Origin: a virus
Reading direction: 5' to 3' (one strand)
Length of the DNA stretch: 34,594 nucleotides
Virus record (IMG/VR): IMGVR_UViG_3300043465_000643
Coordinates: 1 to 34,594 of that record
Shown piece by piece: positions 1 to 8,886 of the stretch. The stretch's first letter is position 1. The number at the start of each line of letters is the position of its first letter. The position numbers were made by a program, and so were the translations under genes. Under the pieces are notes generated by a model that saw only the letters and a program-made list of their open reading frames with translations, made no database searches and had not been told where the DNA came from.

Positions 1-1
1 A

Positions 2-1207
2 AAACCTTTAATTTTTAAATTAAATGGGGGGTCAAATAATAAATTATATGAATATCTTAAATTACGAGATTTATCGTTAACATACGATAACAAATTAGAT
101 GAAAATTTCTCAACAAGTTTTAATACTTTTTATTATGACAATCCAAACGTTATTACTCATAACAATGTCGAGTATAATGTAAATTATAATGAGATTTCTG
201 ATTTAAAAATCCAATCTTTAATTAAAGTCATTTGTTTATCTAACGGTCCAAAAGATAATTGTTCTAATTGGAGATTATTTCAGCCATACGATAGATTTGA
301 AAACGGAATAAATTACGAATTAGTGTTAAGTGCGGATTTTAATTTTGAGAGAGATAAAAATGCGGATGTTGTTATAATTGGTAGACCTCTAATTCATTGT
401 TTAAATTATATTAGACAATTAAAAGAATATAATGTAAAAATTATTATTGATTATGATGATGTATTACCTCTTGTGTGGAATTATGAACCATCTTATTTAG
501 AATCATATATTGAAGTTTTAACGTTAATATTAACGGAATGTGATATGGTTACAACAACTAATGATAAGTTAAAACATTATTATGAACAACATTCACAATT
601 GCCGGTTGAGATAGTGCCGAATATTGTAAAACCTGAATTAATATCTAAAAAAACTAAAAAAAATTCGGATAAAATAACTTTAGGTTGGTATGGTAGTAAC
701 GGACATTTAAGTGGTTTAAAAATTATAAATAAAGACGTTTTACGAATATTAGACGAATTTGATAACGTTTACTTTAATTTATACACTAAAAGTCAGGACA
801 TTGTAAATTTATTTATTCACGAAAAAGTCAATGTAATACCTTACAACGATAATTTTTATGAATTTTTGGAAAGTATAAATGACATAGATATAAACTTATC
901 TCCAATAGAGGAAACCTATGTTAATTTTTGCAAATCAGATATAAGAGTTCAATTAATTGGTCACAAAGGTATTCCAAGTATTGTTAGCGATTTTTCTGAA
1001 TATAAAAGATTTGCCGAATTAAATGGTGGTGCGTTACTTTGTAGAGACAATGAATGGTACGATAAAATTAAGTTGTTAATATTAGATAACGAAAAATATA
1101 ATGATTTAGTTGTAAGATTAAACGAAACAATTGTGGAACATTTTGATTATAAAAAATACTCAGAAATCAATGATAATAAAATAAAAAAATTAATAGGAAA
1201 AAAATGA
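2..1207 (+). CDS. Glycosyltransferase, GT-B fold (GT4-like), 5'-truncated by the window
   Basis: The frame is open from base 2 to the stop at 1207 with no stop codon, so the gene begins before the window; 401 residues are visible. The GTG at 323 is internal to this frame and not the real start. A DYDD motif at about residues 150-153, a TTTND segment followed by VEIVPN, and LGWYGSNGH at about 227 are typical of GT-B (GT1/GT4-like) glycosyltransferases that use nucleotide-sugar donors. The C-terminal half carries the expected donor-side region (about 300-360) but without a clear canonical E-x7-E. It would transfer a sugar in the cytoplasm of the infected cell; substrate unknown. It overlaps the next gene by 4 bases (ATGA), so the two are probably translationally coupled. 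The fold call is fairly sure; donor and acceptor cannot be read from the sequence. Confidence 0.8.
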   Translation, partial: KPLIFKLNGGSNNKLYEYLKLRDLSLTYDNKLDENFSTSFNTFYYDNPNVITHNNVEYNVNYNEISDLKIQSLIKVICLSNGPKDNCSNWRLFQPYDRFENGINYELVLSADFNFERDKNADVVIIGRPLIHCLNYIRQLKEYNVKIIIDYDDVLPLVWNYEPSYLESYIEVLTLILTECDMVTTTNDKLKHYYEQHSQLPVEIVPNIVKPELISKKTKKNSDKITLGWYGSNGHLSGLKIINKDVLRILDEFDNVYFNLYTKSQDIVNLFIHEKVNVIPYNDNFYEFLESINDIDINLSPIEETYVNFCKSDIRVQLIGHKGIPSIVSDFSEYKRFAELNGGALLCRDNEWYDKIKLLILDNEKYNDLVVRLNETIVEHFDYKKYSEINDNKIKKLIGKK

Positions 1208-3585
1208 CAAGAATTGATATTATAAATACATTAATTACCAAACATAATTATAAAACTTATTTGGAAATTGGGGTTAGAAACCCTAATGATTGTCTTAATC
1301 ATATTAATTGTGATTTAAAACACGGGGTAGACCCTGGTGTTGAGGGGGATTATCCGGTCACTTTTAATATGACATCTGATGAGTTCTTTCATATTAACAC
1401 CTCAACCTATGATATAATTTTCATAGATGGGTTACATATTGACGAACAAGTGGAAAGAGATATTATTAATAGTTTAAATGTTTTAAGTAAAAATGGTACA
1501 ATTGTTTTACACGATTGTAATCCTCCTCAAATTCATCACGCCAGAGAAGATTACGGTGACCATTCAACTAGTGCCGGTGGAAATTGGAATGGAACGACTT
1601 GGAAAGCAATTGTTAAAGTTAGAAGTGAAATTAATGACATATACACAAGTGTGGTTGATACAGATTGGGGTGTGGGGATTATTCAAAAATCAGAAACACC
1701 AAATATGATTGTTAACGATAACCCATATTTTTCATATAATAAATTTTCTGAAAATAGAAAACATTACCTCAATTTAATATCCCCTGAGGAATTTTTTTAT
1801 CAACACATTAACATTGTTGACTCTAAAAAAAAAAGATTAACGTGGTTGGCGAAATATGATGATTACGCATCAATGGGTATATTATCCCAAAAGATTCTTC
1901 AAAATTTAAAAACCACAGATTTGTCCTGTAAAGAAATTATTGGTCAAACAGAAACAAATAATGTCTTAATTCATAACTTAATTAAAAAACCAATAAATCA
2001 CGAGTTAGGTATTATGTTTGCTTATCCGGATTCAATTGGTCAATTAAAGGGGTTTAAAACTAAAGTTATTTATACCGGTGTGGATACTACAGGAGGTATA
2101 CCTAATTTTGCAACAAATATTAACCAAACTGATTATATCTTAACCCCATCAAATCTATCAAAAGATAGGATGATTAAAATGGGTGTTACCAAACCAATTT
2201 TTGTATTTCCACACGGAATAGAAAAGAATGAATTTGTATATAAACCAAGAATTATGGGTGATAAATTTAAATTCCTTTACATTGGTGAATGTAGTGATAG
2301 AAAAGGTATTTTTCATTTATTAAAAACGTTTACATCTCTTTATAAAAATAACCCAAATGTTGAGTTACATTTAAAATCTAACTCAGCAATGTTGTTCTAT
2401 GGTGGTAATGAAGTTCAAAAATATGTTGATGAAAATTCAAATATATTTTGGGATAAATCAGATACGGGTCACGAAAGAATGATAGAACTATATAATGAAT
2501 GTCACGCTTATGTTTACCCATCAAGAGCCGACACTTTTGGTATGACAATATTAGAAGCTATGGGATGTGGGTTACCTGTAATTTCAACATCAGAACCAGG
2601 TGCTTCAGAATTAGTTAAAGGAATGTATTATGAAACACCAACTAAAGAAGTTGCGGTTGTTGGACATCCCTGGATGTTAGGTAATTGGGGGGAACCTGAT
2701 ATGAGAGTATTGAAGAATCAAATGTTAACTTTAGAACAAAACTATAACACTTTGGCAAAACCTGAAAAATTACGAGAAATTTCAGAGTTTGTTAATGAAA
2801 ATTATTGTTGGGAAAAAGTAACTGAAGATTTTGAAAATAATATTTTACCTAAGTTAACTAAAGAAGTTAAAATTTTAACATTATTAACATCATATAAAAG
2901 ACCTAATCACATTAAGAATGTTATTAATTCATTAAAAGAAAATCGTGGCGATGGTTACACTAATGATGTGTATATTGTAGATAATACTGATGATGATTCA
3001 AAAGATGAGGTCACCAAAATTATTAATGAAAATATTGACGATAAATTTACCTTATATTCCTCAAGTTTTAATTTAGGTCAAAGAGGTGCTTTACTTCAAA
3101 TGTTAGATGATATTAATATTGATGATTATGACTTTATTCAATTTACCGACCAAGATAACTTATTAATTGAACCTTTGATTACATATTGTGATATTTTAAC
3201 AGAATATCCTGAAATATTTTTTGTTACAGGTTATATGAGTAAAGAACACGGTGAAATTGGGTGGAGACACACTAGATTTGGTAAATTGTGTGAAAAACGT
3301 TCATTAAGGGCTGGACATATGTTTATGAGGGTTAGTGATTTAAAAAGTCTTTATCCAATTCATTTAGATAGTCAATATGGTAAAGATTATAATTCAATTT
3401 GGTATGCAGGATTAGATTGGGAACTTTTGTCTTGGAACTTAAATTCGCCTTGGAGACATAGAGGCGATAATTTTGTTTTATGTGTTCCTGGTGGTGTTTT
3501 ACATAAAGGTATTGATAGCACATTTGATGTGTGGGATGTTGAAGCAAATGAATATACATTAGAAGAGTTACAAAAGATGAGGTAA
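1204..3585 (+). CDS. Three-domain methyltransferase / GT4 / GT2 fusion protein
   Basis: This 793-residue protein has three enzymatic parts. Residues 1-200 resemble a class I SAM-dependent methyltransferase (Methyltransf_24-like): LEIGVRN at 20-26 is the SAM-binding loop, followed by FIDGLH at 73-78 and LHDCNPP. Residues about 265-550 form a GT4-type GT-B domain, with FLYIGECSDRKG near 357 and PSRADTFGMTILEAMGCGLP near 440, the E-x7-E-like donor site. Residues about 555-793 are a GT2-like GT-A domain starting ILTLLTSYKRP, with a D-x-D (D649-Q-D651) for metal and nucleotide binding. It would add two sugars and a methyl group to one glycan, but the linkage is unknown. It begins inside the stop of the preceding gene (ATGA overlap). 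No stop or frame change breaks it, so the fusion is real in this sequence. Confidence 0.85.
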   Translation: MTRIDIINTLITKHNYKTYLEIGVRNPNDCLNHINCDLKHGVDPGVEGDYPVTFNMTSDEFFHINTSTYDIIFIDGLHIDEQVERDIINSLNVLSKNGTIVLHDCNPPQIHHAREDYGDHSTSAGGNWNGTTWKAIVKVRSEINDIYTSVVDTDWGVGIIQKSETPNMIVNDNPYFSYNKFSENRKHYLNLISPEEFFYQHINIVDSKKKRLTWLAKYDDYASMGILSQKILQNLKTTDLSCKEIIGQTETNNVLIHNLIKKPINHELGIMFAYPDSIGQLKGFKTKVIYTGVDTTGGIPNFATNINQTDYILTPSNLSKDRMIKMGVTKPIFVFPHGIEKNEFVYKPRIMGDKFKFLYIGECSDRKGIFHLLKTFTSLYKNNPNVELHLKSNSAMLFYGGNEVQKYVDENSNIFWDKSDTGHERMIELYNECHAYVYPSRADTFGMTILEAMGCGLPVISTSEPGASELVKGMYYETPTKEVAVVGHPWMLGNWGEPDMRVLKNQMLTLEQNYNTLAKPEKLREISEFVNENYCWEKVTEDFENNILPKLTKEVKILTLLTSYKRPNHIKNVINSLKENRGDGYTNDVYIVDNTDDDSKDEVTKIINENIDDKFTLYSSSFNLGQRGALLQMLDDINIDDYDFIQFTDQDNLLIEPLITYCDILTEYPEIFFVTGYMSKEHGEIGWRHTRFGKLCEKRSLRAGHMFMRVSDLKSLYPIHLDSQYGKDYNSIWYAGLDWELLSWNLNSPWRHRGDNFVLCVPGGVLHKGIDSTFDVWDVEANEYTLEELQKMR

Positions 3586-3588
3586 TTA

Positions 3589-3596
3589 TATTTATA
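3589..3596 (+). promoter_or_regulatory. TATTTATA motif ahead of the first fibre gene
   Basis: Exact TATTTATA, only 3 bases before the ATG at 3600. If it is a -10 type element, the message would start at or inside the annotated start, so this copy may be fortuitous or the start may lie elsewhere. It is listed because the same octamer precedes most late-type genes in this window. Confidence 0.35.
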
Positions 3597-3599
3597 GAT

Positions 3600-5777
3600 A
3601 TGCAGATAATTGAAATCACTAGTTTAACCGGACATTCCCCATATGATATCACAATTTGTGATATCACTAAATCTTATTGTTATATTGTTGCCTCTGGTGT
3701 TACGTCAGCACCAATTATGGTAGATATTCCTACAGAATTATTAGGGACACAAGAATTAATTGTTGTGGTAACAGATTCTACGGGATGTGAAACTTTTTCA
3801 AATTATAATTGTTTTACACCTACACCTACACCAACATTCACTCCAACACCGACTATTACGCCAACAAACATTTCCTGTAATTGTATAACTTTTACAAATA
3901 CAGGAACAACACTTGGTGCGTTTAGTTATATTGATTGTGATAATCAAGAAATTAATTTTAAAATTAATTCCGGAACAACTCTTTATGTTTGTGGGAAATC
4001 ACCATCAATTATTGTTGGTGATGTAACATATTCTATGGGATTACCGTGTGTTAATAATACTTGCATTCCTCCAACGCCAACACCGACATTAACACCGACA
4101 CCAACACCCGTTATTGTGGACTGTTCAACTTACGTTGTTTTTAACACAGGAACTACCGTTTCAAAATATGATATTAACACAAACACTCTAACTCCATTAA
4201 CATTCCCAAACCCATTATATATTGGTGACGTTGCAAATAGTTATGGTAGGTTTTGGTCAACATCGTGGGATATACCATATGCTTTAACGGAATATTCAAT
4301 AATACCATCACCTTTTAGTGCGGTTTATAACAAAACTCTTAACTATACAATAAATTTATCGGGGTTAGTTGCCAAAGATAATACCACTTTAATATCTACA
4401 AGAGCAATAAGTGGTTCATCCAATATGATTGTCGAGTTTGATGTGTCAGGTGACGATGGTAGTTATTTAACGGTAATTGATAAATTTGGGTTACCTGGTA
4501 TTGATAGAAGTGTAGGTGGTGATTTGGCTTACTTACCAACCACAGATAAATTATTTGTTACAAGTAATGGTATTGGTGGGGATTGGATAACTCAGTTTGA
4601 TTATACAACAGGTAATGTGGATTATGATGTTAATATTTCATTACTAGTTGGTAGTAATTATGGGTTATCATCAAAAGACGGATATGTTTATATCTACGCC
4701 TATAATGGTGATGTTTATAGAGTGGATAGTATGTCTGTTCCAACATTTACATTAGTACAAACAACAACCGCTGGTGTTAATGCCGCATCTTCCGACCCTA
4801 GTTGTGCTATAGTACCAACACCAACCCCAACACCGACACCGACACACACAATTAGTTGTGTGACACCTGTCTTAAGTAGTGTAACACAATTATCAGGTTC
4901 AACATACGGTGTAATTTATTCAACAAGTTATGGTTGTACATCTGTTGATATTGAATATTCAAGAGATACTATAACTTGGACTGCAGACACAGGAACTTGT
5001 TCAACATCAAGAATTGTCGACACCGGAGATGGTACAGGTACTTGGTATTTCAGAGTAATTCAATTATGTAGTGGAAATTATTTAACGGGGAATACGTTAA
5101 CCTATATTCCAACATCGCCAAATCCAACCCCAACACCAACTCCAACACCAGCATATCCTTATAATAACTTAGACTATACCTATATTATTCCGGAACCACA
5201 AGACGTAACATCATTAAGTGGTTTAAGTGCTTATATGACAAGTAATGGTAGTACTTTCTTGGGATGGGGTAATAGTGGATTACCATCTACGGTAGGGTAT
5301 TCAAATAATTTAGACATATACATACATTACTCAGGATTTACTGGAGGTAGTGGTAATTTTATTTCTAATGTGGGTAATCTTAAGAGCCCTACTTTAAATG
5401 ACCCAAATACCGGTTTGGATGAATATGGGTGTAACTCTGCCGGTTTTAATACTATCGAAGTTGACCCAACAAATGTTAATCCAAATATACAGTATTTTTA
5501 TACAATATGGGTACCAATTAACGAACCTTTAACCTCCTCAATAAGTAATATATTAGTAAATATTGGTTATGGTGTTCCTTGTACCTCATCAATACTTAAC
5601 AATGGTATACCGGATAGTACTTTGTTTTCTCAAGACGTTTTTGTAACATCAGGGGCTCCAATACCTTCAGGGTATTATAAAGTATTATGGTTAGACCCAT
5701 CTTGCTTGTTACCTACAGTATTACCACCACCCGAATTAGGGTTCCCATTATATTTTAATGGTTCAGGTTTTATATAA
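3600..5777 (+). CDS. Modular fibre/adhesin with Thr-Pro-rich linkers
   Basis: This 725-residue protein is built of globular beta-type modules separated by Thr-Pro linkers. Residues 1-72 are a small Cys-containing module (Y-D-I-T-I-C-D, ending D-S-T-G-C). Linkers of repeated T-P lie at about 73-90, 158-171, 405-416 and 508-517. Residues 92-157 are a Cys-rich module. Residues 172-404 look like a beta-propeller, with recurrent blade-like segments such as MIVEFDVSG, LAYLPTTDKLFVT and ITQFDYTTG. Residues 418-505 resemble a fibronectin III/Ig-like domain that recurs in the second fibre protein. Residues 518-725 form a distinct C-terminal domain of unknown fold. No signal peptide or membrane segment is visible. 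The likely role is a virion tail fibre or receptor-binding protein; assignment rests on architecture, not a recognised family. It sits among glycosyltransferase genes, which suggests it may be glycosylated. Confidence 0.65.
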   Translation: MQIIEITSLTGHSPYDITICDITKSYCYIVASGVTSAPIMVDIPTELLGTQELIVVVTDSTGCETFSNYNCFTPTPTPTFTPTPTITPTNISCNCITFTNTGTTLGAFSYIDCDNQEINFKINSGTTLYVCGKSPSIIVGDVTYSMGLPCVNNTCIPPTPTPTLTPTPTPVIVDCSTYVVFNTGTTVSKYDINTNTLTPLTFPNPLYIGDVANSYGRFWSTSWDIPYALTEYSIIPSPFSAVYNKTLNYTINLSGLVAKDNTTLISTRAISGSSNMIVEFDVSGDDGSYLTVIDKFGLPGIDRSVGGDLAYLPTTDKLFVTSNGIGGDWITQFDYTTGNVDYDVNISLLVGSNYGLSSKDGYVYIYAYNGDVYRVDSMSVPTFTLVQTTTAGVNAASSDPSCAIVPTPTPTPTPTHTISCVTPVLSSVTQLSGSTYGVIYSTSYGCTSVDIEYSRDTITWTADTGTCSTSRIVDTGDGTGTWYFRVIQLCSGNYLTGNTLTYIPTSPNPTPTPTPTPAYPYNNLDYTYIIPEPQDVTSLSGLSAYMTSNGSTFLGWGNSGLPSTVGYSNNLDIYIHYSGFTGGSGNFISNVGNLKSPTLNDPNTGLDEYGCNSAGFNTIEVDPTNVNPNIQYFYTIWVPINEPLTSSISNILVNIGYGVPCTSSILNNGIPDSTLFSQDVFVTSGAPIPSGYYKVLWLDPSCLLPTVLPPPELGFPLYFNGSGFI

Positions 5778-5834
5778 ATTTACCATTTATTATTATTTCT
5801 ATATTATTATCTTTTGTTTAAAAATAAGAGATAT

Positions 5835-7082
5835 ATGAAAATATTTGTGCAGATAGCCGCCTATCGTGACCCCCAACTTATCCCAACTATTAAAAATATG
5901 TTGGAGAATGCTAAGAAACCTAAAAATTTAGTAATCGGAATTTGTCGTCAATATCATCCGGAAGATGGTTTTGATGATTTATCTGAATATGCGAAAGATA
6001 AACGATTTAGAGTTGTTGATGTATTATACACCGAATCTAAAGGTGTGTGTTGGGCAAGAAACCAAGTACAACAATTATATAAAGGAGAAGAGTATACCCT
6101 TCAAATAGATTCTCATATGAGATTTGAAAAGGATTGGGATGATACCTTAATCAAAATGGTTAAACAACTTCAAAAGAAAGGATTTAAGAAACCTTTATTA
6201 ACAGGGTATGTTTCTTCATTCGACCCTGATAATGACCCGGCAGGTAGAGTTAAAGAGCCTTGGAGAATGGCGTTTGATAGATTCATTCCTGAAGGAGCCG
6301 TATTCTTTTTACCTGAAACTATTCCGGGATGGCAAGACCTTAAAGAACCGGTTACCTCAAGATTCTACTCAGCACATATGGCATTCACTGTAGGTGAATT
6401 TAGTGTTGAGGTTCAACACGACCCTGAATTCTATTTTCACGGAGAAGAAATATCAATTGCCGTTAGAGCATTTACTCACGGGTACGATTTATTCCACCCA
6501 CACAAAACAGTTATTTGGCACGAATATACTCGTAAGGGTAGAACCAAACAATGGGACGACGATAAAGAATGGGGTAAGAAAAATGAATTATCTCATAAGA
6601 AAAATCGTCAATTATTTGGTATGGATGGTGAAGAAGTTACTATGGATTTTAGTAAATACGGATTCGGTACTGAAAGAACACTTAAAGACTATGAAATATA
6701 TTCAGGTCTTAAATTCTCAAACAGAGCTGTACAACAATATGTATTAGATAAAAAATATCCACCAAATCCTCAAGTATATGAGTCTGATGAAGAATGGTTA
6801 GCAAGTTTCGCTAGTATCTTTAAACATTGTATTGATATTGGATTTACTCAAGTACCTGAGAAAGATTATGAATATTGGGTTGTTGCATTTCACGATGAAA
6901 AAGATGAGACTATCTATAGAAAAGATGCGGATATCAATGAGATTAATAATATGATGAGAGACCCTGATGGGTATTGTAAAGTATGGAGAGAATTCCAAAC
7001 CACTCATAAACCAAAGTATTGGGTTGTTTGGCCGTATAGTAAGTCAAAAGGTTGGTGCGATAGAATAACAGGTAATCTATAA
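5835..7082 (+). CDS. Skp1-type GlcNAc-transferase-like glycosyltransferase (GT60-like)
   Basis: The start chosen is ATG 5835, giving 415 residues; the frame extends 7 codons further upstream to a TTG, but homology begins at MKIFVQIAAYRDP. That opening, the DSHMRF motif (IDSHMRF at 91-97), FHGEE at 201-205 and HPHKTVIWHEY at 221-231 are the hallmarks of the GlcNAc family (PF11397), named for the Dictyostelium enzyme that puts GlcNAc on hydroxyproline of Skp1. D92-S-H94 is the likely metal-binding DxH. Residues about 300-415 are an extra C-terminal region of unknown function containing several Trp and Tyr. It is a GT-A fold enzyme expected to use UDP-GlcNAc or a related donor; the acceptor here is unknown. 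The gene follows the Thr-Pro-rich fibre gene, which makes that fibre a candidate acceptor. The stop overlaps the next start by one base. Confidence 0.8.
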   Translation: MKIFVQIAAYRDPQLIPTIKNMLENAKKPKNLVIGICRQYHPEDGFDDLSEYAKDKRFRVVDVLYTESKGVCWARNQVQQLYKGEEYTLQIDSHMRFEKDWDDTLIKMVKQLQKKGFKKPLLTGYVSSFDPDNDPAGRVKEPWRMAFDRFIPEGAVFFLPETIPGWQDLKEPVTSRFYSAHMAFTVGEFSVEVQHDPEFYFHGEEISIAVRAFTHGYDLFHPHKTVIWHEYTRKGRTKQWDDDKEWGKKNELSHKKNRQLFGMDGEEVTMDFSKYGFGTERTLKDYEIYSGLKFSNRAVQQYVLDKKYPPNPQVYESDEEWLASFASIFKHCIDIGFTQVPEKDYEYWVVAFHDEKDETIYRKDADINEINNMMRDPDGYCKVWREFQTTHKPKYWVVWPYSKSKGWCDRITGNL

Positions 7083-7519
7083 TGATTTTAATATCACATA
7101 GAGGTAATATTAATGGAAAGTTTGAATCGTATGAGAATGAGCCAAACTATATTGATTTAGCTTTATCTAAAGGTTATGATGTTGAGATTGATGTTTGGTA
7201 TGTTGACAATTTACTTTATTTAGGTCACGATAAACCACAATATGGGATAAATTTTAGATGGATTCAAGATAGATTTGATAAACTATGGATTCATTGTAAA
7301 AATGTTGAGGCGGTCGTCTATTTTAAAGAATGTGGATATGATGTTAATTACTTTTGGCATCAAGAAGACACTTTAACATTAACAAGTAAAAACCACCTTT
7401 GGGTATACCCCGGTAAACAACCAATAAATAAAAGTATTGCGGTAATGCCCGAAATACATAATGAAGATACAACCAATTGTTTTGGGGTATGTTCAGATTA
7501 TATTGAGAACTACAAATGA
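7082..7519 (+). CDS. Short glycerophosphodiester phosphodiesterase-like protein
   Basis: A 145-residue protein that opens with the GDPD/PI-PLC-like signature: HRG at residues 6-8, EID at 35-37 and HD at 49-50, which in GDPD enzymes supply the catalytic His pair and metal ligands. Full GDPD domains are about 230-250 residues, so this is a shortened barrel and may lack part of the C-terminal metal site. Similar short HRG proteins are found beside HAD phosphatases and nucleotidyltransferases in surface polysaccharide loci, and that is the case here. It may act on a glycerophospho-substituent of a glycan or be a non-catalytic relative. It overlaps both neighbours (one base upstream, ATGA downstream), so it is in a tight operon. 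Confidence 0.65.
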   Translation: MILISHRGNINGKFESYENEPNYIDLALSKGYDVEIDVWYVDNLLYLGHDKPQYGINFRWIQDRFDKLWIHCKNVEAVVYFKECGYDVNYFWHQEDTLTLTSKNHLWVYPGKQPINKSIAVMPEIHNEDTTNCFGVCSDYIENYK

Positions 7520-8883
7520 TAAAAACTATAATATTTGATTTAGACGGGGTATTGGTTGAAGCTAAAAAACTTCATTACGATTGTTTAAACAACGCTTTAT
7601 TTGAGGAAGACCCTAAATTCATTATTAAATGGAACGAACATTTAAGTTTATATGATGGATTAAAAACAAATCAAAAATTAGATTTGTTACATTCTAATAA
7701 AGGGTTACCTAAAGACTCTTTTATAAGGGTGTGGGAAAAGAAACAAAAATTAACTTTAGAGTCTTTGCAAAATTTACTCCCATCACAAGAATTAATTTAT
7801 TGTATGAAAAAATTATCTGAGGATGGATATAAGATTGTTTGTTGTAGTAACAGTATTAGAAAAACAATTTTAACTGTTTTAAGTAAATTAGACATTATTC
7901 AATATTTTGATTTAATACTTTCAAACGAAGACGTTAAGAATAGTAAACCTCACCCGGAAATATATTGGAAAGGAATATCAATGATGGAATGTTTACCAGA
8001 AGAAACTTTAATTATTGAAGATTCACCATACGGATTATTGGCTGCAAGTCGAAGTAATTCAAATATATTAAGAGTTAAAGAACCTAGTGATGTTACATAT
8101 TCATTAATAATTAATAAAATAAATAAATTAAAAAATACAAACCTTATGAGTACACCAAAATGGTCTGATAATAAACTAAATGTTTTAATACCTATGGCAG
8201 GTGCGGGTAGTCGTTTTGAAAAAGCGGGGTATACATTTCCAAAACCATTAATCGATGTTAAAGGTAAACCTATGATACAAGTTGTTGTGGATAATTTAAA
8301 TATGGACGCTAATTTTATTTTTATTGTTCAAAAATCTCATAGAGAAAAATATAATTTAGATACATTGTTGAATCTAATCACACCTAATTGTAAAATAATG
8401 GAAGTTGAGGGTATTACTGAAGGAGCCGCTTGCACAACATTATTAGCCAAAGAATTTATTGATAATGATAGTCCGTTAGTTATGGCTAATTCTGACCAAT
8501 TTGTGGAATGGGATTCAAATGAGTTTATGTATAAAATGAATGAGACGGATTGTGATGGTGGTATAGTAACATTTAAGTCAACTCACCCTAAATGGTCTTT
8601 CGCTAAAATTGACGATTCCGGTTTTGTAACAGAAGTTGCGGAAAAAAATCCAATATCCGATATCGCCACAGTCGGTGTTTATTATTGGAAAAAAGGTTCT
8701 GACTATGTAAAATTTGCCGAACAAATGATTCAAAAAAATATAAGAGTTAATAATGAATTTTATGTTTGTCCGGTATTCAATGAAGCAATATTAAGTGATA
8801 AAAAAATTAAAACATTTGACATCAAACAAATGTGGGGGTTAGGTACTCCTGAAGATTTAAATTATTATTTAGAAAATAAGTAA
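7516..8883 (+). CDS. HAD phosphatase fused to sugar nucleotidyltransferase
   Basis: A 455-residue two-domain enzyme. Residues 1-205 are a HAD-superfamily phosphatase of the beta-phosphoglucomutase-like type: FDLDGVL at 7-13 with nucleophile D8 and acid D10, CCSNS near 114, SKPHPE near 143 supplying Lys, and IIEDS near 169 as the acidic motif. Residues about 220-455 are an NTP_transferase (sugar-phosphate nucleotidyltransferase) domain: IPMAGAGSRF at about 225 is the nucleotide-binding loop, PKPLI about 15 residues on, and ANSDQF near 322 carries the catalytic-type Asp. The pair would supply an activated sugar or polyol, with the HAD part removing a phosphate. The exact sugar cannot be inferred. 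Its start lies within the preceding stop (ATGA), and the next gene begins 3 bases after its stop. Confidence 0.85.
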   Translation: MIKTIIFDLDGVLVEAKKLHYDCLNNALFEEDPKFIIKWNEHLSLYDGLKTNQKLDLLHSNKGLPKDSFIRVWEKKQKLTLESLQNLLPSQELIYCMKKLSEDGYKIVCCSNSIRKTILTVLSKLDIIQYFDLILSNEDVKNSKPHPEIYWKGISMMECLPEETLIIEDSPYGLLAASRSNSNILRVKEPSDVTYSLIINKINKLKNTNLMSTPKWSDNKLNVLIPMAGAGSRFEKAGYTFPKPLIDVKGKPMIQVVVDNLNMDANFIFIVQKSHREKYNLDTLLNLITPNCKIMEVEGITEGAACTTLLAKEFIDNDSPLVMANSDQFVEWDSNEFMYKMNETDCDGGIVTFKSTHPKWSFAKIDDSGFVTEVAEKNPISDIATVGVYYWKKGSDYVKFAEQMIQKNIRVNNEFYVCPVFNEAILSDKKIKTFDIKQMWGLGTPEDLNYYLENK

Positions 8884-8886
8884 TAT

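Noticed and set aside
323-1207. Start at GTG 323 for the first gene
   Set aside because: The frame is open back to base 2 with residues that continue the same protein, so GTG 323 is an internal Val codon.
2068-2075. TATTTATA inside the methyltransferase/glycosyltransferase gene
   Set aside because: It encodes part of KVIYTG, far from any start codon; expected by chance in AT-rich DNA.
6208-6747. Two further plus-strand frames inside the GlcNAc-transferase-like gene
   Set aside because: They are shadow frames of a strong family match.
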